Shown here piece by piece: positions 51,746-60,209 of a stretch of DNA of 64,000 nucleotides; positions within the stretch are counted from its first letter, which is position 1, and each line of letters begins with the position of its first letter. Under the pieces are notes generated by a model, which was not told the origin of the DNA, did no database searches, and saw only the letters and a program-made list of their open reading frames with translations. Made by a program: the position numbers and the translations under genes. The stretch is from an uncultured Oribacterium sp. (GTDB lineage Bacteria; Bacillota; Clostridia; Lachnospirales; Lachnospiraceae). Where the stretch lies: positions 67,546-131,545 of the forward strand of contig CAKQPT010000003.1 in the NCBI GenBank assembly GCA_934270345.1, read 5' to 3'.

Positions 51746-52061
51746 TTCTAAAACAACCATTTATGTATAGTTTTGGTCCGAAAATCAGATACGCTTATAA
51801 GTACGCTATACACAAACGAGCGTTTTTGAAAATAGTGGATATGAATTTCGGGGCTCAGGCCTAAATTTCTATTGATAAGTATACACAAACTTGACTTTTT
51901 GAAAATAGTGGATATGAAATGCTGCATCCGTTTGGAAAATCAACTGATTCTATATCCACAAATTTCAAATATGACCGTTTATGTATACTTTCCCTGTATC
52001 AAACCACGTCCGACGCCAAAAAACATATCCACAAATCTTAAAATCGTCCGTTTGTGTATAG
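51735..52061. repeat. Five copies of a 36-40-bp AT-rich unit
   Basis: Forward units 51806-51845 and 51879-51918 (TATACACAAAC, then TTTTTGAAAATAGTGGATATGAA); reverse units 51735-51770, 51952-51988 and 52024-52061 (ATATCCAC.., then GTTTRTGTATA). They fill the gap between the prsW leader and the end of the vWA gene. ATATCCACA in the reverse units differs from a DnaA box by its first base. Confidence 0.75.
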
Positions 52062-52141
52062 TTTCACTGTTTTATATCGTGTCCGTTCTACGGATCGTGT
52101 TCATCTTACACATCGTGTCTGATCTACGTATCGTGTTCGTT

Positions 52142-54184
52142 TCACAGCTCTTCGACGGCTTTCGTGAAGATCTCGCCGGCGGCGCGGGCGAGCTGTCCAA
52201 TGTCGTGGATCCGGACCTGATGATGGCCATACATGAGGCTGAGGTTATCCAGGTTTTCCGTGCGTCCCAGGAAGAGTCCGTAGACGAGGATGCCCTGGGC
52301 GCGCATCTCCGCGATGGTGTCGGCGGCGTCGTCGACCGCCGGACGGCCCTCGTAGGCCGCGCCGAAGGGGTACTTCTCACAAGCGGAAAGGCGCGTCGAG
52401 TCATCCGGGCTCGCATCGGTCAGGACAATCAGAATGTGTTTTCGGTCACCGGGGTTCCCGCCGGCAGCCATGCTGTGATTTCGCACACCTGCATGCTCCG
52501 CTGACATGGTGGCTTTCTGTGCTTCCAGAGCTCCGTCGTCTGGCATGCCTGTGCTTCTTGCTTCGGACGCAATGAAACTTCGCCCGCTTCCGTGCAGGAG
52601 CTCCTCCGCGGCGAGGCGCAGGCCGAGGCCGTCGCGGTTCCAGCCGGCGGCGTAGAAATGAAAGAGATGCGCGCAGTCCCGCTCGGAGAAGTCCTTCATT
52701 TTCTCGAGGACGGTGTAGCCGCGGAGCGAGCGGAAGTTCCAGACTGCTGCCGGTACGTGGCAGTTTTTCAGCGCTTCCGCGAGGATCCAGGCCTCGGCGG
52801 CGAGCTGCTCCTGCATCTGCATGCGGGAGGCACTGGCGTCGAGCAGCAGCGTCACATCGAGCGGCATCTCCCGCTCCGGACGCTGCTTTTCGAAGACATC
52901 CGGGTCGTGCACGATCGGCATGCGCCAGGCGCGCACCGGATCGAGGCGGCCCATCGGGGCATGCACCGCGACGTTCTCCCGTAGATCCGACAGCGTAAGC
53001 TCGAGGCGCGCCGACAGGCGCCGCACGAGCGAGCGCGCCAGTTCCCCCTCCGACTCGAAGAAGCGCCGGTTCTCGAGCTCCTGCTGCGCACTGTCCTGCC
53101 GCACCTTCGCCGTCTCCGAATCGAAAAAGCCGCCACGCGGCGCTGTGCCAGCTACGGCACCAGTTGCCCGGACACCCATCCCCGAAGCTTCTTCTGCTCT
53201 TAGATTTGTCCGGGTGATATCTCCCGTCCCGGCTTCTGCGCTCTGCTTCGTCCGAGGGATGTCCGTCTTCCGCATACCCGATTTCTCACGCCCAAGCAAG
53301 CGGTCATCCGAAGCACCCGCGCTGAACTTCCCATCCGTCACATATACATGGCAGCCACGATGCCCGCCGACGCAGAGCCGCGCTTCGAGCTGCTGCAGCT
53401 CCTCGTCCGTATACAGCGAGCGTCCGAAGCAGGCCGTGATGTACGCGCGCTCACCCGTCGCCCCGGTGCCGCCGTGCTTGGCATCCGAAGCCACCGACGT
53501 AGCGGCGGAGGCATTGGCCGCGTACGTGTTTTTCATCATCAGCGTGTCGGTGTGCTGGTGCTCGGTCCTGAAAACGTGCTGCAGAATCCAGGCCTCCACC
53601 GCGTTCAGGCGAATGTGCACGGGCTTCACCTCCGCCTCTCCGCGGTAGGCGAAGAAACGCGTGAGGATCGCGCGAAGGGTGGCCGCCGCGTCATCCGCGC
53701 TGAGGGCCGGATCGAGCTCGAGGGCCGCGGCGAGGGCCCTGCGGTCGGGCGCATACACCCGCGTTTTCCGGCCGAGCACGCGGCTCCAGCGGATCGTCTG
53801 CTGGTCGAGGAGACGCTTGTTTTCGGCCATCCACTGCTGGCGGTTGAGGTTCTGAAGGCGCACGAAATACGCCTCGGCATGCTCCACGCGCAGCGCCGCA
53901 AGGGCGGGCCGGGACGGCAGCTCGCGCGCGTAAACGTAGGACTCGATGCCGAGCCAGAGGGTGTCACTGAGGATCGCCGCACGCCGGCTCTCCGACACCT
54001 CCTCGAGCAGCGTCTCCGTCGGGCGGCCGAGCCACTTATGCGCGAGCCCGATGACGAGGTTCATGTAGAGGTCCGCGCGGCCGTCCTCCGTAAACGACAG
54101 AAAATCCGGCGTGAAGGCATAGTCTCCCGCTGCCGTCCACACCAGATTTTCTGCTCTTTTCCGCTCGTCTTCTGTTCCAGCCAT
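52142..54184 (-). CDS. VWA-domain protein, partner of MoxR ATPase
   Basis: 680-residue cytoplasmic protein. The C-terminal third is a von Willebrand A domain with an intact MIDAS: VTLLLDASASRMQMQ (DxSxS), and HILIVLTDASPDD. The N-terminal 200 residues are helical (LGIESYVYARELPSRPAL, RLQNLNRQQWMAENKRLLDQQTIRW). A long low-complexity centre, about 230-370, contains Ala-Asn-Ala encoded by GGCCAATGC. MoxR/vWA pairs act as chaperone-like assembly or metal-insertion systems elsewhere; the client here is unknown. TGAGGTGAGGT precedes the ATG. It follows the MoxR gene after a duplicated spacer. Confidence 0.88.
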   Translation of the reverse strand: MAGTEDERKRAENLVWTAAGDYAFTPDFLSFTEDGRADLYMNLVIGLAHKWLGRPTETLLEEVSESRRAAILSDTLWLGIESYVYARELPSRPALAALRVEHAEAYFVRLQNLNRQQWMAENKRLLDQQTIRWSRVLGRKTRVYAPDRRALAAALELDPALSADDAAATLRAILTRFFAYRGEAEVKPVHIRLNAVEAWILQHVFRTEHQHTDTLMMKNTYAANASAATSVASDAKHGGTGATGERAYITACFGRSLYTDEELQQLEARLCVGGHRGCHVYVTDGKFSAGASDDRLLGREKSGMRKTDIPRTKQSAEAGTGDITRTNLRAEEASGMGVRATGAVAGTAPRGGFFDSETAKVRQDSAQQELENRRFFESEGELARSLVRRLSARLELTLSDLRENVAVHAPMGRLDPVRAWRMPIVHDPDVFEKQRPEREMPLDVTLLLDASASRMQMQEQLAAEAWILAEALKNCHVPAAVWNFRSLRGYTVLEKMKDFSERDCAHLFHFYAAGWNRDGLGLRLAAEELLHGSGRSFIASEARSTGMPDDGALEAQKATMSAEHAGVRNHSMAAGGNPGDRKHILIVLTDASPDDSTRLSACEKYPFGAAYEGRPAVDDAADTIAEMRAQGILVYGLFLGRTENLDNLSLMYGHHQVRIHDIGQLARAAGEIFTKAVEEL

Positions 54185-54209
54185 ACCTCACCTCAGAAAG
54201 CTTCCTGAT

Positions 54210-54394
54210 CCAATGCAGTCGCCCATCAGACTTTCACCGATGCCGCATACGCGTTCTCACCGAAGGTCTGCTTCTGGCATCCCTTCACTCAAACGCTTCC
54301 TTGCCAATGCAGTCGCCCATCAGACTCTCATCTATGCCGCATGCACATTCTCACCGAAAGACCGCTTCTGGCATCCGCTTATTCAAACACCTCC
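54210..54394 (-). repeat. Tandem duplication of the moxR 3' end and spacer (2 x 91 bp)
   Basis: 54210-54300 and 54304-54394 are about 80% identical, each starting CCAATGCAGTCGCCCATCAG on the plus strand. The second copy contains the last codons and stop of the MoxR gene (VFE-stop); the first repeats them as AFE-stop. Confidence 0.85.
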
Positions 54395-55314
54395 CGCCCG
54401 CCGCGGTCCGGGATCCGCGCGGTGATCACGTCGCGGATCAGCTGCTGCTCGTGCGGGTCGAAGCACTTGTTGACGATGCCCATGTCGAGCGCCGTGCGGA
54501 TCGAGATGCCGAGCTGCATGAGGCCGATCGCGTCCTGCAGGCCACGAAGGTCCACCGCCCGCTCCGAAATCTCCGCGTGCTCCGCCTTGTCATTGAGCTC
54601 ATAAAAGAGCTTCACGAACTGGTCTCGCCAGCGCTTTTCGATCGTCGGGAAGCGCCCCTCGAGCACACGGCAGAGGTTCTCTTCCGAGATGATCGGCATG
54701 GCGATGACGAGGAAACGTGACGTCAGCGCCTCATTGAGCTCGCGCGTGCCCTCGTAGCCGTAGTTCATCGTCGCGATGAAACGCGTCGCCGGATGCAGCT
54801 GCAGCCGCTCATAGCCCGGCACATCGATGACGCGCCGATGATCCAGCACACTGTGCAGCACCGCCAGCGCCTCGTTCTTCGCCATGTTGATCTCGTCAAG
54901 CACTGCGAAGCCGCCGTACCTGCCCGCAAGGTAGACCGGCCCCGGCTTGAACACGACCCGGCTCCCATCGAAGCTGTCCGCCCCGATCATCGACGCCGCA
55001 TCCATCCCGACATGGAAGGACACATCCCATACCGGCCGCTCAAACAGCGCCGCCAGATTCTCACAGAGAATGTTCTTTCCCGTCGCCTTCGGCCCCGACA
55101 GCAGCAGATTCCGCCCACTGAGAAGCGCCGCAATCGACGCCTCCCAGATCTCCCTGCCGTAGTACGGACACTCCGGCGTCGGGATTCTCGTCACTAGATT
55201 CTGCGTTAATGAAGCTTCATCTGTAGTATACTCATGAACCTTATTCAGAAGCTCTGAATCCACGCCATCCTTCCGAAGTAATTGAATTAAATTCTCTTTA
55301 ACTTTCATATTCAT
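54379..55314 (-). CDS. MoxR-type AAA+ ATPase
   Basis: 311 residues. Walker A LLLSGPKATGKNILC, Walker B GGFAVLDEINMAK, sensor 1 RFIATMNYGYEGT, arginine-finger region NEALTSRF, and sensor 2 in the C-terminal helical lid. Partner of the vWA protein encoded next. The start is either of two Met (55314 or 55308); neither has a good ribosome site, and the sequence directly upstream is the large structured element at 55334-55650, so expression control through that leader is plausible. Confidence 0.9.
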   Translation of the reverse strand: MNMKVKENLIQLLRKDGVDSELLNKVHEYTTDEASLTQNLVTRIPTPECPYYGREIWEASIAALLSGRNLLLSGPKATGKNILCENLAALFERPVWDVSFHVGMDAASMIGADSFDGSRVVFKPGPVYLAGRYGGFAVLDEINMAKNEALAVLHSVLDHRRVIDVPGYERLQLHPATRFIATMNYGYEGTRELNEALTSRFLVIAMPIISEENLCRVLEGRFPTIEKRWRDQFVKLFYELNDKAEHAEISERAVDLRGLQDAIGLMQLGISIRTALDMGIVNKCFDPHEQQLIRDVITARIPDRGGREVFE

Positions 55315-55333
55315 GCCTGATGCTGTCTAACGG

Positions 55334-55650
55334 CAGGTGGTGAGGACGGGAAAACGTAGAGCATTTCGATGTCTGTCCCATGGTGCTCGCTAGGGGCGTC
55401 CCAATGTCCTATGTGCGCCCGAATTGTCTGAGGTCTGTTTTTCCTTCAGAAAAACAGGCCGAGTATCGGGCGATGGATGACGCCCTTTGTCGAGCACCAT
55501 GGTTGACAGACCCCCTAACATCGGGGTTACGATCCCCGATGTTAGCCCTTCGGGCACAGAGCAAGCTCTGCGGGAAATCGTTCCGGAGTTTGCTTTATGC
55601 AAACTCCTCCACTCCCGAAATGCGTGATCGGTTTCACGTCCCACCACCTG
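55334..55650 (-). ncRNA. Multi-hairpin structured element in the MoxR leader (317 bp)
   Basis: Closed by CAGGTGGTG/CACCACCTG with GGACG/CGTCC next. Inside, in minus-strand order: GGAGTTTGC/GCAAACTCC (55607-55585), CAGAGC/GCTCTG (55570-55557), CTAACATCGGGG/CCCCGATGTTAG (55545-55515), then a long rod closed by GTCTGTC-ACCATGGTGCTCG type arms (55511-55491 with 55389-55371), with GGGCGTC/GACGCCC, CGCCCGA/TCGGGCG and an apex CTGTTTTTC/GAAAAACAG (55460-55432). No coding potential. No known RNA family recognised. It could be a structured RNA or a nested mobile palindrome. Confidence 0.55.
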
Positions 55651-55667
55651 AAGTTTAGATGACTCTA

Positions 55668-56669
55668 TCACTCGTAATCAAAGTTCAGAAACATAGGCTT
55701 GATTTCGACGACTTCGTCGTACTCCTTCTGCGAGACGGTGACGCTCGAGTTCAGGGCCTGCAGGTCCTTCTTCACGAGGGCGAGGGCGTCCGCCGGGGTT
55801 TCGGCACGGCCCTCGCGGATCACACGGATCATGCGCTCGAGCACGACCGGATGCGCATAGCGGGCCGGCACGTCGAGGTCTTCACCGACGAGCGCGCACT
55901 CCATCTGTGCGACGGCGGAAGCATTGGCCTCCCGCACCTTCCGCACGTTGTTCTGCGCGTTCGGCAGCACGCGGGATGCGGCAAGCAGGAAGATGATCGC
56001 GAAGCCGAAGAACACGACGTAAATCGCGGTCGTGCCGCCCTGCAGGAGTCGGACAATGCCGAAGGCCGTCGCGCAGATGGCCATGATGAGCACGACGAGG
56101 GCCACCCATTTCGCGCTCGGATTCACGCGCTGGACGATGCGGAGCTGCTTCGCAGACGCGGCGAGGTTCTGATACAGCGACGGATTCTTCTCGAGCGTCG
56201 CTTTCTCCGCCTCGAGCTTTTCGATCGTTGCTTCGGCGGTCGGCGTGAGGTGCTCGGCGTAACGCCGCTTCTCTTCCTCCTCCGCAGCACGCAGCTTCTG
56301 TTCAGCCTCGCGACTATGCGTCGGGAGCGCCGGACAGCGCTTCGTGACCTCCTCGAGGAGCGTGTCCGCGAGCGGCTCGGCCTGCACGGCGCAGCGGATC
56401 TGGTGCCCGCTCTTCAGCTCCACGACGATGTACGCCATGCTGCCGAAGATGCCCTTGCCGGTGAAGCCGCCCTTCGACATCGCGACCTGCTTGAAGATGC
56501 GGTTCATGTCCGTGAAAAGGACGTAGCGGCTCCGGTCCAGCATCATCGAGGACAGGAACACGGCCCGATCGCTGACGCCGAGACGCCCGATCTTCACCAT
56601 GTGCTTCTTTTCGTTCTTGAGTTCCTCCGGAGACAGATCCGTGGCCACGGCTGATAAAAACATTCCCAT
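55668..56669 (-). CDS. Uncharacterised membrane protein upstream of MoxR
   Basis: 333 residues, no family recognised. An N-terminal PH-like or beta-rich part (VSDRAVFLSSMMLDRSRYVLFTDMNRIFK, AYIVVELKSGHQIRC) suggests a DUF of the PH fold. A Glu/Lys coiled coil follows (REAEQKLRAAEEEEKRRYAE), then two adjacent membrane segments (VALVVLIMAICATAFGIV, YVVFFGFAIIFLLAA), then a cytoplasmic helical tail with Ala-Asn-Ala encoded by GGCCAATGC. Start at 56669 is tentative (AAAGGA 12 bases upstream; a Met two codons later is possible). It precedes MoxR-vWA on the same strand and may be part of that system. Confidence 0.7.
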   Translation of the reverse strand: MGMFLSAVATDLSPEELKNEKKHMVKIGRLGVSDRAVFLSSMMLDRSRYVLFTDMNRIFKQVAMSKGGFTGKGIFGSMAYIVVELKSGHQIRCAVQAEPLADTLLEEVTKRCPALPTHSREAEQKLRAAEEEEKRRYAEHLTPTAEATIEKLEAEKATLEKNPSLYQNLAASAKQLRIVQRVNPSAKWVALVVLIMAICATAFGIVRLLQGGTTAIYVVFFGFAIIFLLAASRVLPNAQNNVRKVREANASAVAQMECALVGEDLDVPARYAHPVVLERMIRVIREGRAETPADALALVKKDLQALNSSVTVSQKEYDEVVEIKPMFLNFDYE

Positions 56670-56700
56670 AATTTCGTCGATCCTTTGCTGTAAATTTACG

Positions 56701-56730
56701 AAAGGCGGAAGTGCCTCCACCTCCGCCTTT
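56701..56730 (-). terminator. Hairpin after the CstA-type gene
   Basis: AAAGGCGGA/TCCGCCTTT with a 12-base loop, 27 bases past the stop; T tract weak, so termination may be partial and the next genes may be reached from the same promoter. Confidence 0.5.
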
Positions 56731-56756
56731 CGCATGATGATTATTCAGTTTTAAAC

Positions 56757-58238
56757 TTATGCCTTCGCCGACTTCTTCGTAGCCTTCAGGAAGAGACCGA
56801 GGAAGAGAACGGCGACGACGATACCGATCGGGTAAGCGAGCATGGTGTTGTAGATCGTCGCGCCCTCTGCGGTCTTCTGGTTCACGAAGCCACCGAGGCA
56901 CTCCGGTGCGAGGATGAAGTAGGTCGCGCTGACGGCGCTCATGAAGGTCGCCGGCACAGCGGTGATCCAGTAGTTCTTCTTCTCGCGGAAGAGGTACATC
57001 GAAGCCGCCCAGAGGACGATCATCGCAAGGGTCTGGTTGGTCCAGCTGAAGTAACGCCATACGATGGTGTAGTCGAGCTGGGAAATGATGGCGCCGGCGC
57101 CGAGTACCGGGATGGTCAGTGCCAGTCTCGTCTTCCAGTTCTTCATGTCGAGGCCCGCCCAGTCGGCGATGGTCAGACGTGCGGAACGGAACGCGGTATC
57201 ACCAGAGGTGATCGGGCAGGCGATAACGCCGAGCATCGCGAGTGCGACACCGACGGAGCCCATGGTCTTGATGCAGACGTCGTAAACGGCGGCAGACTGA
57301 CCACCTGCGAGGCTCTCCTGCAGTCCGGTGGAAAGTCCACCGGTCTTCTCATAGATCGCGCAGCCGGCAGCGGCCCAGACGAGGGCGATGATGCCTTCGC
57401 CGACCATCGCGCCGTAGAATACGAAGTGGCCCTGCTTCTCGCTCTTCAGGCAACGTGCCATCAGCGGGGACTGGGTGGAATGGAATCCGGAAATCGCGCC
57501 GCAGGCGACGGTGATGAACATGAAGGACCAGATCGGGGTTCCCTTCGGGTGCATGTTGTAGAAGTTCGTCCAGATTTCAGGAATCGTGTACGCCGGATTC
57601 GTCATGATACCGAAGATAACGCCGACGGCCATCGCGATCAGGCAGATACCGAAGATCGGGTAGATACGTCCGATGATGGCATCGATCGAGATGAAGGTAG
57701 CGATGAAGTAGTACAGCAGGATGATGGCAAGCCAGAAGGAACCGTTCGCCAGCAGTCCGGTGCCGGTGCCGTTCGGATCGATCATCTTCACGATCAGGCT
57801 GGCCGGGCCCTTCGCAAATACGGTGCCGACCATGATGAGGAGAACGACCGAGAATACACGCATGACGTTCTTCATCACGCCGCCCAGGTACTTACCGGTG
57901 ACCTCGGAGATGGAACCACCGTTGTTTCGCTCAGAAAGCATACCAGAGAAGTAATCATGGACACCACCGGCGAAGATGGTACCACAGGTGATCCACAGGA
58001 AAACGACCGGGCCCCAAAGTGCACCCTGCAGGGCACCGAAGATCGGGCCGAGGCCGGCGATGTTCAGAAGCTGAACCAGGAACAGCTTCCACTGTGGCAT
58101 GACGACGTAATCGACGCCATCATTGATTCTGACGGCCGGTGTTTCACGGTCATCCGGTCCGAAGGTACTGTCGACGAGTTTACCATAGGTAAAATAGCCG
58201 GCGACGAGTGCGATCAGACATAAGAAAAAGCTAATCAT
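56757..58238 (-). CDS. cstA: CstA-family (carbon starvation) pyruvate/peptide transporter
   Basis: 493-residue polytopic carrier, shorter than the 700-residue E. coli CstA, as in many Firmicutes. Family signatures: QLLNIAGLGPIFGALQGALWGP, CGTIFAGGVHDYFSGMLSERN, GGSISEVTGKYLG, GAISGFHSTQSPLMARCL and GDTAFRSARLTIADW. Known members import pyruvate or peptides by proton symport. AAGGAGGCTTGT precedes the ATG. A sigma-A promoter lies about 90-115 bases upstream. Confidence 0.92.
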   Translation of the reverse strand: MISFFLCLIALVAGYFTYGKLVDSTFGPDDRETPAVRINDGVDYVVMPQWKLFLVQLLNIAGLGPIFGALQGALWGPVVFLWITCGTIFAGGVHDYFSGMLSERNNGGSISEVTGKYLGGVMKNVMRVFSVVLLIMVGTVFAKGPASLIVKMIDPNGTGTGLLANGSFWLAIILLYYFIATFISIDAIIGRIYPIFGICLIAMAVGVIFGIMTNPAYTIPEIWTNFYNMHPKGTPIWSFMFITVACGAISGFHSTQSPLMARCLKSEKQGHFVFYGAMVGEGIIALVWAAAGCAIYEKTGGLSTGLQESLAGGQSAAVYDVCIKTMGSVGVALAMLGVIACPITSGDTAFRSARLTIADWAGLDMKNWKTRLALTIPVLGAGAIISQLDYTIVWRYFSWTNQTLAMIVLWAASMYLFREKKNYWITAVPATFMSAVSATYFILAPECLGGFVNQKTAEGATIYNTMLAYPIGIVVAVLFLGLFLKATKKSAKA

Positions 58239-58542
58239 ACAAGCCTCCTTGAGCAGTGGACATACTTAGGCCATGCGGAATTGCATGGACATTTCCCCCT
58301 TCCACTCTCTTCTTTCTTAATTTCCATTTTAGTCTTCTGAAATTTAACATTCAATGGATTTCGGAAATTAATTTTCGGTTTTTGAGGTCTTTCGAAAAGT
58401 TCGTGCAGAATATACGAAAATATTTTTCGTTTTTGAGCAGAAATCCTCTTGAATTTCATCGCAGGCTTGTTTTTATTTTCATACATTCAGGGGGCTGCGG
58501 GGATCTGACCCCTGTTCGTTATGAGAAGCCACCGGTCTCCGC
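58239..58542 (-). promoter_or_regulatory. cstA promoter region with a REP-like palindrome
   Basis: TTGAAT (58354-58349), 17-base spacer, TAAAAT (58331-58326) on the minus strand. The AT-rich upstream part holds GAAAATATTTTTCG-type palindromic tracts. REP-like copy 5 lies at about 58495-58515 (GGGGATCTGACCCC). No gene in these 304 bases. Confidence 0.65.
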
Positions 58543-60096
58543 TTATCCAGCAAACTCCAGGGTGAACACCGCGCCGCCTTCCGGTCGGTTTCCGGCGCGG
58601 AGCGTCGCGTTCATGTTGCGGGCGGCGTTGCTCGCGATGGCGAGGCCGAAGCCGAAGCCGCCCTTCTCCCCCTTGTAGCTCCGCTCGAAGATATGCGGCA
58701 GCTCACTCTCCTCGATGCCGTCGCCGTCATCTGCGACGCGCAGGGTGATGGCATCCGCCGCGGTCACCTGGATCCACACCGTATGATGCGCATACCGCAC
58801 CGCGTTTGAAATCAGGTTATCGAGGATGCGCACAAGCTGCGCAGCATCCGCCTCGACCAGCAGCTCCCGCTTCGGCATCTCCACCTTCAGCTCGACGCCA
58901 TGCTTCAGTGCGAGCCCGTTCATGTGCTCGAAGCTCTCCTCGATGCAGTCCGCGAGGTCCAGCCGTTCGAGCTGAAACTTCTCCCCGCTTTCGAGCCGCG
59001 ACAGGGTCAGCAGATCGCTCACATACTGCGTGAGCCGCGCACTCTCCTCCGAAATGATGTGCGCCGCGTGCATGTAATCCGTCATGATGCCCGTCTCGAT
59101 GCCCTGCGCATAGCCGCCGATCGACATGAGCGGCGTCCGAAGATCATGCGACACATTCTGGTAGAACTTCTGCTCCGATTCCCGCGCACCGCGCAGCATC
59201 GCCGACATGTGGTTCATCGACGCGCTCAGTACGACCAGCTCCTCGATCGTGAACTCCCGCGCGATCGGCGTGAAGTCACCGCTTCCGATCCGCTCCGCTT
59301 CCGCGGCCAATGCCTCGAACTGCTGCGTAATTCTCTCCGCGGTATGGCGCTGAACAGCGATCAGCACGATGGCCGACGCGAGCGATATGAGCAGTACGAG
59401 TACCGACGCCCGCGCGACCCAGGCATCGATGTCAGCCACCGGACAGTAGGTGATGATGTAACGGATCTGCGGTGACGGAATGGGTGACGGATAGATGCTC
59501 GCGAGAAACACCTCGCCCTCCGCGGTCCGGATGCGCACCGGATCCTGGAAAGCCGCGCGGAGGGCGTCCATCGTTTCCGCATCCTGAGACGCCGCGCGGA
59601 GGGCTTCCGTCGTTTCCGCGTCCGTCGCCTCCTCAGGCGCAGGTGCAAGCTGTTCCCCTGCTGCCGCGTCCTGCGCTTCATCCCCGCTGATCTTCTCGAT
59701 ATACGCTATAAACGCATCGGATACGGGCTTCAGCAGCGCCTTCTCTTCCTCATCCCGCGGATACACGATATGCCCGCCCTCTGCGAACATCATAAGCCGG
59801 GTATCCCCCTGCATCCGTCGGGTGACCGGTGCCACCTGACGCACGAATCGCCCGACGAGCATCCGCGGTTCCTCGGTACTCTCCGCCGTAAACACATCCT
59901 CCATCACCGGCAGCACCGCTTCGCGAAGCTCCGTGAGTCGCCCCTCTGCCTCCTTCGACGCAAAGCGGCTCGCGCTGACATAGAAGATGCCGCACGCCAG
60001 CAGCGGAAACAGCAGCAGAATCAGCAGTGACGGCGTCAGCAGCACCCGGTAGATCGATTTTTCTTTCTGTTGATTGCTACAGCACTTCGTTCTCAT
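58543..60096 (-). CDS. Sensor histidine kinase
   Basis: 517-residue membrane kinase. Membrane segment 1 (LLTPSLLILLLFPLLACGIFYV), an extracytoplasmic sensor region of about 190 residues, segment 2 (ASVLVLLISLASAIVLIAV), HAMP-like linker, H-box FYQNVSHDLRTPLMSIGGYAQ, N-box VRILDNLISNAVRYA, G1 VADDGDGIEE and G2 GGFGFGLAIA. The sensor has a tandem duplication (DAETTEALRAASQ / DAETMDALRAAFQ). Start assigned to the Met with GAGAG ahead; an in-frame ATG five codons upstream is possible. Paired with the response regulator upstream. Confidence 0.93.
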   Translation of the reverse strand: MRTKCCSNQQKEKSIYRVLLTPSLLILLLFPLLACGIFYVSASRFASKEAEGRLTELREAVLPVMEDVFTAESTEEPRMLVGRFVRQVAPVTRRMQGDTRLMMFAEGGHIVYPRDEEEKALLKPVSDAFIAYIEKISGDEAQDAAAGEQLAPAPEEATDAETTEALRAASQDAETMDALRAAFQDPVRIRTAEGEVFLASIYPSPIPSPQIRYIITYCPVADIDAWVARASVLVLLISLASAIVLIAVQRHTAERITQQFEALAAEAERIGSGDFTPIAREFTIEELVVLSASMNHMSAMLRGARESEQKFYQNVSHDLRTPLMSIGGYAQGIETGIMTDYMHAAHIISEESARLTQYVSDLLTLSRLESGEKFQLERLDLADCIEESFEHMNGLALKHGVELKVEMPKRELLVEADAAQLVRILDNLISNAVRYAHHTVWIQVTAADAITLRVADDGDGIEESELPHIFERSYKGEKGGFGFGLAIASNAARNMNATLRAGNRPEGGAVFTLEFAG

Positions 60097-60209
60097 ATTT
60101 CTCTCTTTCATATCTCGTCACCCGATACCTGTCAGATCACGGCATGCCGCATCCGCTGTATCATCGAAATGCGCGAACTTCCTGGAGGTATACTCGACGG
60201 TCACTTTTT

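Noticed and set aside
51735..52061. Chromosomal origin or plasmid origin at the 40-bp repeats
   Set aside because: ATATCCACA is not a true DnaA box, no rep or dnaA gene is adjacent and no AT-rich unwinding block is distinguishable; kept only as a hypothesis.
55390..55671. Short open frames on both strands inside the MoxR leader
   Set aside because: They run through nested hairpins, have no ribosome site and biased composition forced by the palindromes.
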